A stretch of 64,000 nucleotides of DNA from Narthecium ossifragum (lineage: Eukaryota; Streptophyta; Magnoliopsida; Dioscoreales; Nartheciaceae): NCBI GenBank assembly GCA_963920575.1, contig OY986969.1:2118001-2182000 (forward strand), read 5' to 3'. Made by a program: the position numbers and the translations under genes. Under the pieces are notes generated by a model that was not told where the DNA came from, did no database searches, and worked only from the letters and a program-made list of their open reading frames with translations. The first letter of the stretch is position 1, and every line of letters starts with the position of its first letter. Of the stretch, positions 16,801 through 31,800 are shown one piece after another.

Positions 16801-19800
16801 CATCACAGTATATCTCTTGGGTATAGGAATCATAAAAATATTGCTATGAGGTACTTTTATCTTAACTTTTATGATTTTTATTATCATCATTACAGAACCC
16901 AGAATTGCTGTTTGTTTTGTGCAATAATATCATTTGAATGCCACCCATTTCATACAGCATTGCAAAAAGCATTCAGATATAGGTTTATCATTCTTCAAAG
17001 ATAACCCTGTCTTGAGCATCTAAGATAAGCTGTAACTATATGAAGATGCAATTGCCTGGGGAACATTCCACACTTGTTTGAACTTTGAATTTAGGAGAGA
17101 CTAGGAGAGATGAAGCACATCTATTTTCGTATGCAATACAATTGGCATTAGTGATTACTCATTTTTAGCATTGTTCTGGTCAAACTTCCCAAACTTCTCT
17201 GAATACTCAAGTGATGCTAGAATTTTATACGCTTTCTATTTTGTTTTCCAGCTGACATTGGGTAATAGGATCCAATATCCAATATTCAATATCAGCAAGC
17301 AGTAATGCCTAGATTGCAGAATGTTTGGTTTATGATAGGAACCATAGATTTTTAGAGTATGCAGATTAGGCGAGGTAACCGTTTTATTGGGTCACCTCCA
17401 TTATGTGCATTTTGCAGTATATTACATCATAAATATAGAGTTTCATATTATTGGATATTATTGCAGCCATTAATCTGTAGGAAACAGCCCTTTTTAATTT
17501 GAAATTCACTTATGATAATTACTCTACAAATTCTACATTTGTTGAACTGCATGTTAAAGCACTCCAGTGTATTTGATGAGCTTTAAAGAAGGGTATGAAT
17601 ACAGAAAAATGAATCAGCAGATCTTCTTAGGCTGCTTGTTTCGATGCATCACTTAATGCAGAATTAGGCTCCGGACATCTGTTTGGCGCACTTCATCGAG
17701 CCCGATGCAGCTTCGCGTGTCCGTATCATGTGAAACTGCATCATGCCCTGATGCAGCGCGTCAAGTAACCCCTTATTCTTACAGTAGTATCAGCTGTTGT
17801 TGTACTGCATATTTAGAAGAATGTTCCAATGGCGAACACTTTTAAACTGAGGTAGATGTAAAAATAATCATGCTGTCGTTAAGCAGCTAGGGCACAATAA
17901 ATAATGTGATGAACATGAAAAAAGAGTTAGTTGCACCCAATCCTTGTCTCGATTTGCTTTCAGGAATTCTTTTTTTGGATTGCCTTAAGTGTACATTTAT
18001 CCGAGTTACAGGATCTCATCAAAAAATTCCAAGGAAGATGATCCATCTGTTTTAGTGAATGGTCATTATGACAGCGCACTTGGATCTCCTGGAGCTGGAG
18101 ATTGTGGTTCATGTGTTGGTAAGTTGAATCATATATTTTTATCAGATGCTATTCAAGGTAGAGCATGCATAAATTTGCTGTTCTTCCAATTAATAACAGA
18201 ACTTTTCTTTTGTCTTTCTCTAGCATCAATGCTTGAGACAGTAAGGCAGATAATTGATTCCAACTGGATTCCACCGCAACCCATAATCTTCCTTTTCAAC
18301 GGTGCAGAAGAAATCTTTCTTTTGGTACGAACTACAGTATCTATTTCCTAGCTAATATTTGCCTCAAATAAACCATTCATGCTTTATTCGATATAGTAGT
18401 GTGTATGATTTGTATATGATATTCAATATTCACTATTTTCTTACCATCATTCTTTTCTTTTGCTGGAAAAATCATTCTACATTTTACATGTAAGTAGCAT
18501 AACTGTTGCTAAAGCAAGATCTGATGCAGTGGGAAACAATCTAGCGTTTATTCCCTTCATGCTAAAGCATCATCACTTTTGGGGTCTTGACACCATCTAT
18601 CCAAAGCATTGAGACCGCAGCAATGTCGTCTCTCTTTAGAACTTAATCCAACTAAGACTTGTTCCGCAGTTCAGCATGGTTGTCTACTGGTGATCTACAG
18701 TGCTGCGATCTGTTTTTATTGCTACTCCTTTGAGATGAACTGGTAGACACCTCTGGATGGCTGGTCTCACATATTCACATTTGATGATATCATATGCGAC
18801 AGCCAAGTCTACTTTGGTTCTGTGATATATTGCTGCAATCAGTTGGTTTTACATCTCTCTTAGATGAAATGGGAGACAGCTATGGATGAATAATCGCATA
18901 TATTGGCTCTTTATGGTATAACATATGGCAGTGCAAATCTTCCCTTCTTCACCCTTTTCCTATGATGAAATTTATAGTCAATCACATGCAGGCTAAGAAT
19001 GCAAGGACAACAGTATCCTCTACCTCTGATGTTTGTTGAATTTGGCATTTTGATCTCCTGTAGCATTATTGACCTTGTGCTAAGCTAATGGGTCAAATTT
19101 GAGACTTATATGTAATCATAGAGATTTCAAATTCAGCCTTGCTAATGTATATGAATTTCTGTTCAAACTTCAAACTAATGTTACCGCGGCACTTCTGATC
19201 AAAAACAGATATTGTATCTAATGATCAGACTTATGCTAGCATGCCCATGGTCCTATTAAGCTCTGGACTTTCTCCAGGACCAAGGCTGTTAAGAAGTTTT
19301 TTCCCTATTTCTTTGTATTGTCATGCATGCTATAACTGTAATTTTGGTTTTCCGTTCATTGCTCGCCTATATCTTTATCTTGCTTCTATCTGTCATCTGT
19401 CGTATGTGTTTTTACTTTTGTCAAGATTTATGTTTTGTCTGAGATTGGTTTACTTTTACAGGGGGCTCATGGATTTGCAAAGACAAATAAATGGAGAAAA
19501 ACAATTGGTGCTTTTATTAATATTGAAGCATCTGGAACTGGTGGTTTTGGTACGTTTTCCAGTTTAGTACATATGAAGCAGGTTATTGACTTATGTCATC
19601 GGCATTAGATGATCTTTAGAGTGTCAAGTTTTACATTTATAAGGTTCATCAAATCTAATTGAGTGATGTTAGGGTTTTGAATTCCATTTTCCCCCCCTCA
19701 AGGATCAGCAAATTCCAAAGATGCTCGAAGATTTAGTGGGGCATACGTAACATCCATATCTGTTCTTAGCTTCTTCTTTGCCACCTCCATGGTCAACCGA

Positions 19801-22800
19801 GATGATGCATTATCATGCACCATATAAATAAGACTCAACCGAAACAACTTAGAATTGGCTCTGGAAGATAGACTCGACTCATGGGTTTCTACTGAATCAA
19901 ACTTAAATAGATTTGATTGGATCAACAACCAACTTAGAAGGATATTAGAAAGCTCTTGATACTCATCTCTTAATGGTCTCAATGCTTCAGCAACCAAGCC
20001 TTTTCTCCAAATCTGACCCTAAAATCCATCTTCAGCACCGCTGCTACCCACCTTTGCTGCTAAGATCCAGATCTTCATGGAAAACACTAACATGGAAGAT
20101 GATAACCCTCAAGTTGGAATCTTTGGTCACAACTGATGACATGAAGGCCAGTATTCATGACAAGGAGAGTATTCCACCAAACCAACCATGCCTAATCTGC
20201 CCAGAAAATGACTAGAGGACTGTCCTTTTCTGGCCAGGTCCTCTCCTCTCTCTTTTGTATAAATTTTCTTTTGTTCACTATCTGCCTTGAGACACATGTG
20301 CCGGCTGCTGCCTCTATGCTGTCAATGCTGCTAGGCTTCTTGACACTCAGCACATACATTGCATGGCATGTACTGTCACGACTTGGTCAGCATGGCACAA
20401 CAACTCCTTGATACCTCACATTCTCATTTAAAGCGCTTTTTTATTCAGAAAGTTGGTATGTTTATATGGTGGCTGGATTAATTGACCAACTTGTTGGTCA
20501 CCTTTGTCTTTGAGTGCTGTGCTTATTTGCAATGCTATCTCTTATGCTCATTAGAATTGCTATGATCACCTCTTCATTGTTTATATGCTCTTCTATTGCA
20601 ACAAATATGGTGCAAAAGTGTACTAATAAAATTTTATTTTGCAAGAGTTTCCATCCATTAGTTGCAAAAGCAAATCATCATCTTTTATATACATTTGGCT
20701 TTACCTTTTTTTTAAATGTTTTGGCAGATTTAGTTTGTCGGTCTGGGCCTGGATCTTGGCCTTCCCAAGTTTACACACAGTCTGCAATTTATCCCATGGC
20801 TAACAGTGCTGCTCAGGTTTCATATCGCTTAAATACAAGCTTTCTCAATGGGTTTATGTCATTAATGCTGATAACTTTATTACTCCAATATGGGGTAGTT
20901 AACGAAAGAAGTAGGAACTCGTGCAAATTATCTTGAAGAGCTGCTTTATGTTTACAAACTAATGTTGAACTGTTGTTCAGTATTTTTTAGCTAGATTTGC
21001 CAAAAACTTCCATTTTATCAAGTTTGTCGTAATTTTGGTATAGAACTGGAAGTATTGGTTCATGTGATCATGTTGGTTCATGTAAAATTAGCAAGTGTAT
21101 TTTTGGCACACTCGTAATGAAGTTTCTCTGTTGCAAATACAAGTTTTCTTTGAGGTGCAATTCAGGTTGAGCTCCTTTCAATTAGTGGGGTTAAGATTTA
21201 TGAGTGACTTGGGGCGTGATATTCTCTTGTCTCAGTCATTTGAAATGTGAGTAGGTATGAGTATATTTAGGCATCCTCTATTATCTGGACATTTGTTATA
21301 GTATCACTAGATAGGTTAAAAGGGCAGGCTAGTTGACATTTCCGGATTATTCCTTCAAGGGTTAAGAGAGAATGTAGTATGTATTGTCCATTAAGATATG
21401 CTGCTACTTCTCCCTCAGGCCCTATGTATGACACACTTATGCTTGAAGGAATTGGTGGTGGTCATCAAAGTAAGTGCTAGCTAATATCATAAAATCATGT
21501 CTATTTCGCCTTGTAATCACTACTAATGGACTTTCGGTGACCATGGATATGACTTCCATATAGCTGTTAAGATACCTCTTGGTGTCCTTAGAATATTGCA
21601 TCATACTTGTTATTGATCTATGGCTAAGAATTGGGGAAAAGCATTAGGCAAGTACTGAGCTGTTTTTATTGTTTACGATATTTGGATAAAATTGTTAGAC
21701 ACTAGAGTGTATGCAATATGGTAAAGTGTTAATATAGCTGTACTTCAGCTTGGTAACTGAATGAAAAAGAAGGATGAGTCTGCTATCAAAGGCCTTGTTT
21801 TGCTTTAAAATCAGCTTTTTCTCGCCCCCACTAAGATCCCTAAAAAGTTTCTCTTTCTTTATGATGGCCAGTGTTAGGGTGGTTTGGTTTCAGGCTACAA
21901 GTTGGGTCACTAGTGTTGATGCTGGCTGGTTTGGATCGGCAGCATTGACTGTCCAGCAAGTTAAGTTCTTAAAATCTTTGCAGTTTTTATGGGCGATGTG
22001 ATGCTAAGGTTTCAAATATCAAAAAGGAATATGCCAAAGTTCAGTAAAAAAATAATGTGTTTGAACTATTCTGAATATGTGTTATATGTTCTGATGCCAA
22101 ACGACCTTCAAGGATCATCACTTGGGGGATTTTTGCGTTGGCTAATCCTAGGAATCACCACCTATAGGAACCTTGGGCATTACCACCCGAAGGGGAATGT
22201 TTTTTTCTTTCATTCAACCGAAGGTAAATCCTAACCTGTTTGGTTGGGGAATAAGGCCCTTTATTCTTCGATTAAGGGCACCTTATCCCTAAAATCTAGC
22301 CAAACACCCCCACGCATCCCTTATTTATATAGTCTATAAAATTGGTTAAGTCAAGTAGGAAACCCAATTTAAAAATCTGTTTCCTATCCAATTAGGGGAT
22401 TAAAATCGAAATTGAATTCAATTCAAATTCAAACTCAAATTTAAATACAAAGTTGATTTCAAATTTGAATTTGAATCTCTTCAATATGGAACTTGCTCCC
22501 ACATCATTCTTCAATGGTTTGAGAAAGCTCGTCTTCAAACTGAAGCCACTAAGAATTTGATAGAAACAGCTTGTTTTTTGAGCTCTAATACGTAGTTGAT
22601 GTCGAAAAGCCTCTAGCAATTACCACCTAGAGGATCGTAGACAATTCCTAGAAATCACCGTCTAGAATAATTTGGCACTAATACAAATTTGATGTTGGGC
22701 ACAGCCTCTAGAAATCATCACCTGTAATTCGTCAACAAATCTTAAGAATCACCTCCTAGGTGAACCTCACCTTTTTACCAAATTGATGCCGAATGACCTA

Positions 22801-25800
22801 CTAGAATCACCATCTAGGAAAAATCGAGCATCGCCGCCCAAAGGAGAACAACTTTTTTTAATTCAACCAGAGCTGAGCCCTAATGGGCATAAAGCCCTTG
22901 TTTAGAGGTTAATTTAATTAAGAAACCTAGGTCAAGAATCAAATCCTAGTCTGTTAAGGATCAATATTAAATTTAAATTCGAATTCAAATTTTAATTTGA
23001 CTTCATCCAAATATGGAACTCGCTCCCAGGTCATGTTTCCAATAGTTGCAAATTCTTGGAGATATTTCAGATACGACACTCATTCTACCTCTCTGATTTA
23101 CGGGCGCCGTAAAAAACACTTCATAGGCTTTCTTTTTCATTGCATGTTGTCTGTGTTATCTTTTGAGACACTGAATCATTCGAATCGGGGTATGCCGGGT
23201 ATGCTCTCTTTTACTAGAATTGTTAAGAGTTTGATCCTTCGACTAAAAATGGAAGGATGTACCATTTGGAAGCAGAAACTCTAGTTCTATCTATTGGGTT
23301 TTGGTTAAAGATGCTACCGTTAGTAGGTGAATTGACTTGATGTATATATAGGTGATTGTCCCCTTCAGGGGTTGTTGTGCCATTCGGCACATACTGGCAC
23401 GGATCGATATGCATTGGCCGCTAAATTACCGGCTTGATGCCTATATTAGCTTAGAAAAGCTTCATGTCGCCTGCACAATGTTCATGCCCAGTTTCGACAC
23501 ATGTCGTGCACGTCCATATGTTCCTTGGTCCTCTTCGTAGAAAATTGACTCCGATGCCATTCTAGATTACGTCTATCTTTTTTTTTTTCAGATTCCTTAC
23601 TCTGGAGGTTAGTGAGCTCAAGCAGGTAGAGTTTCTTCTCTTATAGTAGATGAAGAACATGTTTGAGCTGAGTTGAATCCGAGCATAGTGTGTGGTTGTT
23701 CGGTATTAAATAGAAGGCATAGTTTTCATCTGTAAAAGGCGATGGATGGCACACTTGCCTTAAAGGGACTGCGAGATGTCTCCAAGTACGTTACTTGCAG
23801 TTGTGGGGGAAAGACAGTGGACACTCCTACATTTACTTATCAATAGTGGTTTGGCCAGTTTTGACATGATCAGCTGAAACTGATGTGAAGAGGACATAAC
23901 ATGTTCTCAAACATGTTTTTGTTGTTCATTTTCTAACCTAAGAATGCTTAGAGCTACCTAATCCTTCTAGACTGGGTTAACTGAAAAATCATAAGAGTGC
24001 AAGGAACTTGATGGAATGGATGTGATGGCTCAGAACATGTCTTTCAAAAGAAGCTTGTGAACAAAGAGACAAGTTAGTCTGTTAATGATGTGCAACTATT
24101 TAAGCTTACTACATTGCTGCATAGAATGCGTCCTTTTTTGGGTAAGACTACAGACTCCTAGCTCAGGAGATCATGAGGTACATTAAGGACTGGATAAGGT
24201 TAGGATTTACTAGATACACATTAGCTGACCATTGTCTTTAGTAGTCTTTACGGTTTACCACATAACTCACTTCAACTTTCCATTCAGATTGTGTTTAGGA
24301 TAAGGCAAATTATTTTTGCCAGATGTTGTGGTACTGCTGCTATCAGCTATAGAACATGTCTTGGGCAAATTGTGGTGTCAATTTCTAGTTGTGAATTCCG
24401 ATTTAAGAAGGGAAGATTGATCTCTTTTTATTTATCGAACTGTAAGCCATCCAAGCATTTGAAAGGAAAAAAAACTCATTTAGTTGGAGATTCCTAGATC
24501 ATTATTTCTTCATCATCTCTTAGCATGTGCTTTTTTCCAATTCCTTTAAAAAGGTGGAATTAGTGACCTTGTTATTAACTGTATTTTTGCAGGACGCATT
24601 TGGTATTATTCCCGGGGACACAGATTACAGGATCTTTGCCCAAGATCATGGTGATATTCCAGGACTGGATATTATCTTTGTCCTTGGTGGTTACTTCTAT
24701 CATACCTCTTACGATACAATCGAAAGAATATTGTATGCATTAGAAGTACTGGCGTGATAGATCCATTGTTGAACTTTTTTGATAATTTTAGTATGAGTGG
24801 GTTTTTTTAGACTTTCACATATTGATAATCTAGGCCTGGAAGCATTCAAGCACGTGGTGAAAATCTGCTTAGAGTACTTGAAGCTTTTGCTAGCTCTCCG
24901 CTTCTGCAAAATGCCGAGCAAAGATCTCTTACAGGTGCAGCAAAAAGAACTAAGGGTGATCAAGCTGTCTTTACAGACTACTTATCTTTTTTTATGGTAA
25001 TTTCCTTATTTTATGCTTTCGTCCTCATGAAACCCTGAAATGGTTCTCTAGATGAATGGAGGCATTTTTTATGTAACAACTTACTTAGTTGCTACATATT
25101 CGTCTTGTGTCACAGTTCAGAACACATAAATGTACTTCTTACTAGCATCTTAATGCATTTTTTTCATTCATATGTTTTTCAGATATTCTACTCAAGGAGG
25201 GCGTCATTGGTGCTTCATAGCCTTCCTCTAGTCCTATTCTTTCTTTTGCCCTGTTTTCTGAGTTTTCCAAATATTTCATTGCGCTCTTGCCTGGGAATAT
25301 TCTTTGACTTGATGAAGGGTATGTGGAGTCTTGATAAAAGACAATGGTTATGCTGTTCAGCTTTCGGTTTTGTTTACCATTTTTTTCCTTGTTTTATCTT
25401 GAGAATGCTAATATTTAAATTAACTATTCTGTTAAACTGAGTGTCTTCTTAAACATGTCAGAATAAATGTAAGATTAGCTAGGAGCCAAGTGAGGTTGAC
25501 AACATTCCTTGCAAGAAAAAGGGCACTATATTTCTAGATGCATCCCGGGTATCTCAACTCTCAAGAACTTTTATCGTGTTCGTTAACAAGGACCAAGTAC
25601 CATTTGATCAGCATTCACAAGCATGGTATTTATTGTTGGCATGGTCTGTGCTAATAGTGGCATGTGACGGTATAGAGGAGTGAGATAGAGAGAGGAGGGA
25701 GAAGAAATGAGAGAGGAGAGTAATTGTCGAGGAGGAGAGGACATGCGGCATCATAATGAGAGGTGTTGCGAGGGAGAGGAGGTGTCTGCATCGAGGAAGC

Positions 25801-28800
25801 AGCGGTGAGGAGCGAAGGAGAGGAGACATAACTTAGGGTTCGAATAAACATGGACTTCGAAAGTTAGTTAAATTAAAAAAAAGGTTGGAATGAACCTGGA
25901 ATCGTGCTTCAGGTCCTCTTTGGGTGGGTTTGGGCTGAAAACAAAATGTGTTATGATATGTATCATGTTGGTTTCGCTCAGCACTAAGTACCGGGTGGTA
26001 CACACAATGTCACCCAACGCAATAGTGAATGTTTATGAATAACGTGAGTTATTTGTAGTTCCATTCCAACCAAAAAGAAACTTTGATATTTAAAATTCAG
26101 TTTTGTAAGCTTTCATACCAAGGCTGGACCACACCAAATGCAATTGGCCATGAAATAAATCTGATGCGCCATGACTCAAAAATTAGTGCATGGAGACTTT
26201 GCACATGAGGATATAGGTATGAAAGTGCATGCTACAGAGAGTACATGTACAGTTTGACTTGCAGTATAACCTAGTGGTGGATCGAGCATTAGAAGGTTTG
26301 GCCATCGCATATACTAAACATAGTGCTGTTATGGTTTCCCTAGGACATTTGCAAGAGGCTTATTATAACCTCTATGATCTGTGTTATGCATTGGTAGAGC
26401 TCAAAGGAGTACACGCGAATAGTGATTGTTGTGCCGGTCGGCACATACAGGCACAGACCAATATGTGTCGGGTCTATAAAGTAGTGGCACGATGCTTGCA
26501 TCGGCACAAACCCTGAGCTGATACATGTATTAGCTTAGAAGAGCTTCATGATACTCCATTCGCATGTTCTTTTAGGTTTTCCCATTGTAATATGGGGCTT
26601 TATGTGCCTTTGAATATTGCAATACTGTTTGTTAATTCATGTGGTTTGCTAATTATATCCTCTTTAGGAGCTGCTAGTTTTGAAGTAGCAAGTTCAGATT
26701 TAAGGGATTCAGGTTCATGATCTCTATTATCTGTCATAGCTTGATCATTTGTAGAAGGTAAACTTTGTTTAATCCCTTTCTTGACATTCACATATGTAGG
26801 TACAAAGGTCAATAAGCCAGTTGCTTGTTGCGTATGCAAGCCTGAAAACTTGGCTATCATGCTAAATTTTTATTCAGGAGTTCTGGATTAGATCCTAAGT
26901 TTCAGATCCTTAGGTTATTTTGGGTAAACATGCACCAAAATTTGATAGTTGTATCCGAATCAATCACATTAGCAGTTTTGGATGATTGTTTCTCATCTAA
27001 ACCTTATCGGATCTGGGTTTGTATCCACGTAATATCCTGCCTGAATCCAACCCATAACCCGACACTGATGGGATAGTCTCTCTTTGTTGCTTTTTCTTTT
27101 GGGGCTTCTGTTAGAACTTCATCAATTTAGAGTTTCGATTCATCTATAATTGCTGTAGCTGCTAATATTTCTGTATGTGTAGCTTGGAGCATTATATTGG
27201 CAGGGTGCTTCATACCTATGAATGCATGATGCCTACATAGTGCTTGCAGAATATCTTTGCTGCTTCATTGTTTCTTTAACTGAGGAGCTTTTTTGTTATT
27301 ATCATTCAATAGATTAATGACCTTCTGTTTATCAATTAAGATATTTTCGCTATAATATGTTTGTACTGCTGAAATCTCTTTACTTGAGTGCATTCAATTT
27401 TGCTGATATGCTCTGATGCTTTTACAGGAATGTTGTTTCATGCAATCGGTGTTCTTCTTGCAATCATCATTCCAGTTGTATTGGCTATATTAAGATTGTT
27501 CTTCTCAAGCCATGCAATGAACTGGTAGAGATTTTGACAAATTTATAAGCTATTAGTTCGAATAGTCCAATATGCTTGCAGTGCAACTTTATAATAAAAG
27601 TTGTACAAGTCTTTGGCTTAGCCTGCATCTGAAAGTTTTTTGAATTTTTCTGCAGTAGCTTTTTCCAGTTATACTTGCAGTGCAACATTATATTTTTGCT
27701 TAAGTTTTTTTAAAGCATAAAACATGCTTATAAGTTATATGTGCCGTGCCCATGCTGGTGATGTGGCCCATAATAGCGTCAAAGATGAGCATTTTGTAAG
27801 TTCCCTCGGTATTGAAAAATATATTTGTAGTTCAGGTAGATTTTACTGTACAAGCATGGTGTGTAAATTGCATTTATGCTCTTTTTCACTTTTTGTTTGT
27901 TATGCATATCTGTTTGCACTTCTATTCTCCTGTTTCAAGTTTTGAATGCATTAGCTAGAGTATTTTTTTTGACTTTCCATCGAACTGGCTTGATTCCGTG
28001 CAGGTTTGCTCATCCATCGTTGGCATTCTTGATGTTTGTTCCAAGCTCCCTAGTTGGTTTGTTAATTCCAAAAACATTTTGGGGATTCTTTCCCATTTCT
28101 AATGATGCTCCATCTCGCAAAGTATCAAAAGAGGTATTATATTGATTTATTATTCTTCAGCGCATTTGGTTAACACTTAATACCTGTTCATAGCATGTTC
28201 TTACATGGCTGTTATTAACTAAATTCTTGGGTTTGTTTCCTTTTTGCCATTTTAGCATGCTACTGCTTATAGCTGCTCTTAACATTGTAGCCACTAGCCG
28301 GTGGCCTTCTATTCAAGATTTCTTTGGGTTTGTTTCTTTTGATTCTTTTAGAATACAATTTGGAGACATGCATGTGTAGTTTATTCACAACTGTGATATC
28401 CTTTCTTTCTTGGGTTCCATAAGGCCTTCGAGTATAACGTAGGAGTAAAGGATGCATTGTGATAACTTTTTATCTTATCTTGATGAATTGTAACTTCTGC
28501 AGGCTCTTTCTGAAGAAGCACACTTTTGGGGTGCTTTTGGGCTATACAGTCTTACTACCGTGGTGGGTAATTTGTAGATTTTGTACCTGTGTCTAGCCTG
28601 TTGATATATTTGTGTAACTTGTTTCCAAAGCATGATGGACTGTAAAATGCTGTCATATCTGTATAAGGAATTATATAATAATGTTTCTGTGTACAAAGTT
28701 TTGCTAGTTATTTGCCAATGAGTGCTCTACTTTTGAGGATTCAACATAATTGTTGAAGTATTCAGATGAAAATTCATTCAGATATGATCTGATCTTTGAT

Positions 28801-31800
28801 TCATAAGTTTGTAGTCATAGAATCATTGAGTTTTGTGATTAATTGTCTTGGTAATGAGGATGCATTGGAAACCAGATTTACCTTTGGTTAAAATGTTTTT
28901 AGGCCTTCACAGGATACATCACCATGTGTTAGTTCTGAGTTTGGCATTATAAGCCAAACTGCATACTATTACTTTTCATTGCCTTTGTAGTTTTTACGAA
29001 TAGGTTGAGCGGATATCTTTATCCACAAACTATCTGAGTTCCTTAGTAGAAATTTTCTGAAGAATGTTATAAGCTTTTCTTCTTTCCTTCAAGTCATTCG
29101 ATACTTTCAGGCATAACTATATGTTTTTTTTCTTTTCTATATACAGGCTTATCTACTGACTGGCTTGGGTGGAGGATTTTTGCCTTTTTTCATATCAGCA
29201 TCTATGGTTTTTGGATGGTTCTCTTTGCGTCTATTGAGCAAGCATGTTGGCGATCAATCAATCAAGTACTTCCACTTCGATTCTGTGGTTCTAGCAAGCA
29301 TAGTTTTTAGAATTATATCTGATAATCCTTCTCTGGGGACTTATGAATTGGATTTGTTCTTTACCACACAGCTCTTGACTATGCTGTTTTTTAAACTGAA
29401 AATGGTCATGCTAAAAGAGTAATTAGTTAGGGTGTGAATAAAAGTGTACACGATGACAAGGGGCATTAAGCATATGCCTCTATGTTAATAGAAGTGAATG
29501 TTGTTGTACTCGTAGAAAGTGTTCAGACTTCAGAATGTAAACTGCTGTAGTCTTTTATTTTCCTCTGTCACAGGTTTCTTTCTTTCTTCATTCTGAGTTT
29601 TCTTTGCCTGCAAACTAAGAATCTTGACTCATCTGGATAGTGAATATATTCTAATTAGATAAACTCGCAGGTCATTGGTAGGCTATGTCATTCCTCTTGT
29701 CCCATGCCTCATCTATTCAATTGATCTTGGTGGGTTTCTAGTCCAATTCTTGATTGAAAAAATGGGTATGATGGGTTCTCTTCCACAGCCTTATGGTAAG
29801 TTTTCTCTTGTTCTAAATTTCCACTTCTTGCTTTCAGTTAATTCTGTTTTAGTTTTTCTGTAGGAGTTCTTAGAATCTTATCATGTGCAGTCAGCGAATT
29901 GGATGAAACTTTCATTTGCTTGCAATCTCCAGATTGGCACTGCAAAGGCAGCACTCTTTGGTGCTTTTGAATATAGATGATTCCATTCATGCTCTGACTG
30001 TGATATAGGATCCTATACAAAAACATGAGAGTAGACATATCTTAAGTGATTTATGATGATAACCAAGGTTTTCAGCGCCTGGACCAAGCCAATAATTTAC
30101 CATCTGAATTAAAAGCCTATACCTGGTACCAGGTCTGTTAACAGGCCCCGTTATTTAACTGGTAAAGTTTGAAAAATTAGCTTATTGGGTCTGCTTTGAG
30201 CAGTTTTTACCAGAACCAGTTATGCAATTTATAAGTTGATCCCCACCTCTCTCTACTCCGCATATGCCATGCCTCCCCCTCTTCCCCTGCCTCACACACA
30301 CACACACACACACACCACCCATGGCATCAGCACAAGGGGTTGGCACAGGCTAGTGCCGGAGGCGGTACATGCTTGTGGCATATTTTTGTCCTATGTGTTT
30401 AGTAGACCATTTAGGTTTATTTAGATCTTACACCATTCAGATTTGTAGGAAATGTTCTATGTTTATATTACCTAGTTTTCTTTAATAAGACAAGAGTTTG
30501 TTCAGAAGCCATATCATTAAAATTGCTGACATCGCTAAGCATTTCACAACTATATCGAAGAGTCTAGGTAACGACTTTGTGACTCTTTTTGGCATTTGCT
30601 TTACTCTTGGCTTCCTGTCTTTTTTGATAGTTTTCCAGGGGAAGCAAAGTAAGCAAAAACGAATTCTACTTCAGAATTTGAATAACAACAATGCATATAT
30701 TGCAGGATTTTTCATCCCGGATATTATAGTTGCAGCACTTACTGGAGTCGTTACTGGGTGGTGTTTTGGACCATTAGTACCTGTCCTTGGTCGTTGGTTG
30801 GCCAGATCATCAATTTTGCAGTGTTTGCTGCAAGTTAGTGTAATCGGATTGGCTGTGTCTTCCCAGTTCTTTCCATACAGCAATGCTGCACCTAAAAGGG
30901 TAGTGCTTCAGCATACATTCATTACGGCAGGTATACAATTACAAGTTCAGTATCATAGATGGTAATGTTTTTGTGGTCCCTTATTGTCAGTTATATTTTC
31001 CAAGGTTCATAGTTCTGGACATGGAAATTGTTTGATGATGTGATGAGACCATAGTGATGGAAAGAGCTGCTCCCTTCCAAAAAAAATTAAAATGATTTTA
31101 TCTGCTAAATTTGCCATAAGCTGGGACGGCTGGAATGTATCCATTTAACCTGTTCTGATTTCCATATCTTAGGACTAGAATGTGGGTGGCAAAAGAACTT
31201 AATGTGTGTTGGACAATTCACAATGATCCATTATCCTGAAGCTTACAAGAAGTTTCCTGATTATGCGGGTTAGATTAATAGCTTTTTGGATGATCGAGTC
31301 AAGTATTATACGTAGTAAAAATGCCCATCGTCAACGAAGGTTCTGTATTCGGATTGCATGTGTATTAGAACTGTGCAGAACCATACGCAATAATCCAACA
31401 GATGAGCATCTAGATGAGGATTCCAGATGATGCACAACAATCCAGGACTCTATTCAATTGAAGGTGTGATCATTGGTTAAGAAGGATGCCCTGTCCAATT
31501 TTCCCTGGCAGGAAAGTACAACTGCTCCTGGGTGACATATTTGATCCTGATAAATATATTTCATGATAGGTTTTTAAGCTGTTGGCAGAGACCTTTATTA
31601 GGATTTGGTAATTTGGTTTTAGATTTTCTTTCTGATTGTTGACGTGTATTTTCCTGAAAATAGGGTCTAGTTAAAACACCGGCCTGTTTGTTTGTTGCCG
31701 AAAAAAGGTTCAGGTCTTCAGTATCAATCGTACAATAGTTGATAAGCCCATCCTTTACATAAGTGTATGTTTCTTCAAACTAGGATTTAGTTAAAACATT

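Noticed and set aside
26229..26516. 95-codon open stretch inside ERMP1-like intron 10.
   Set aside because: It shows no known motif and overlaps a dispersed repeat; it lies between well-supported exons of the same strand.
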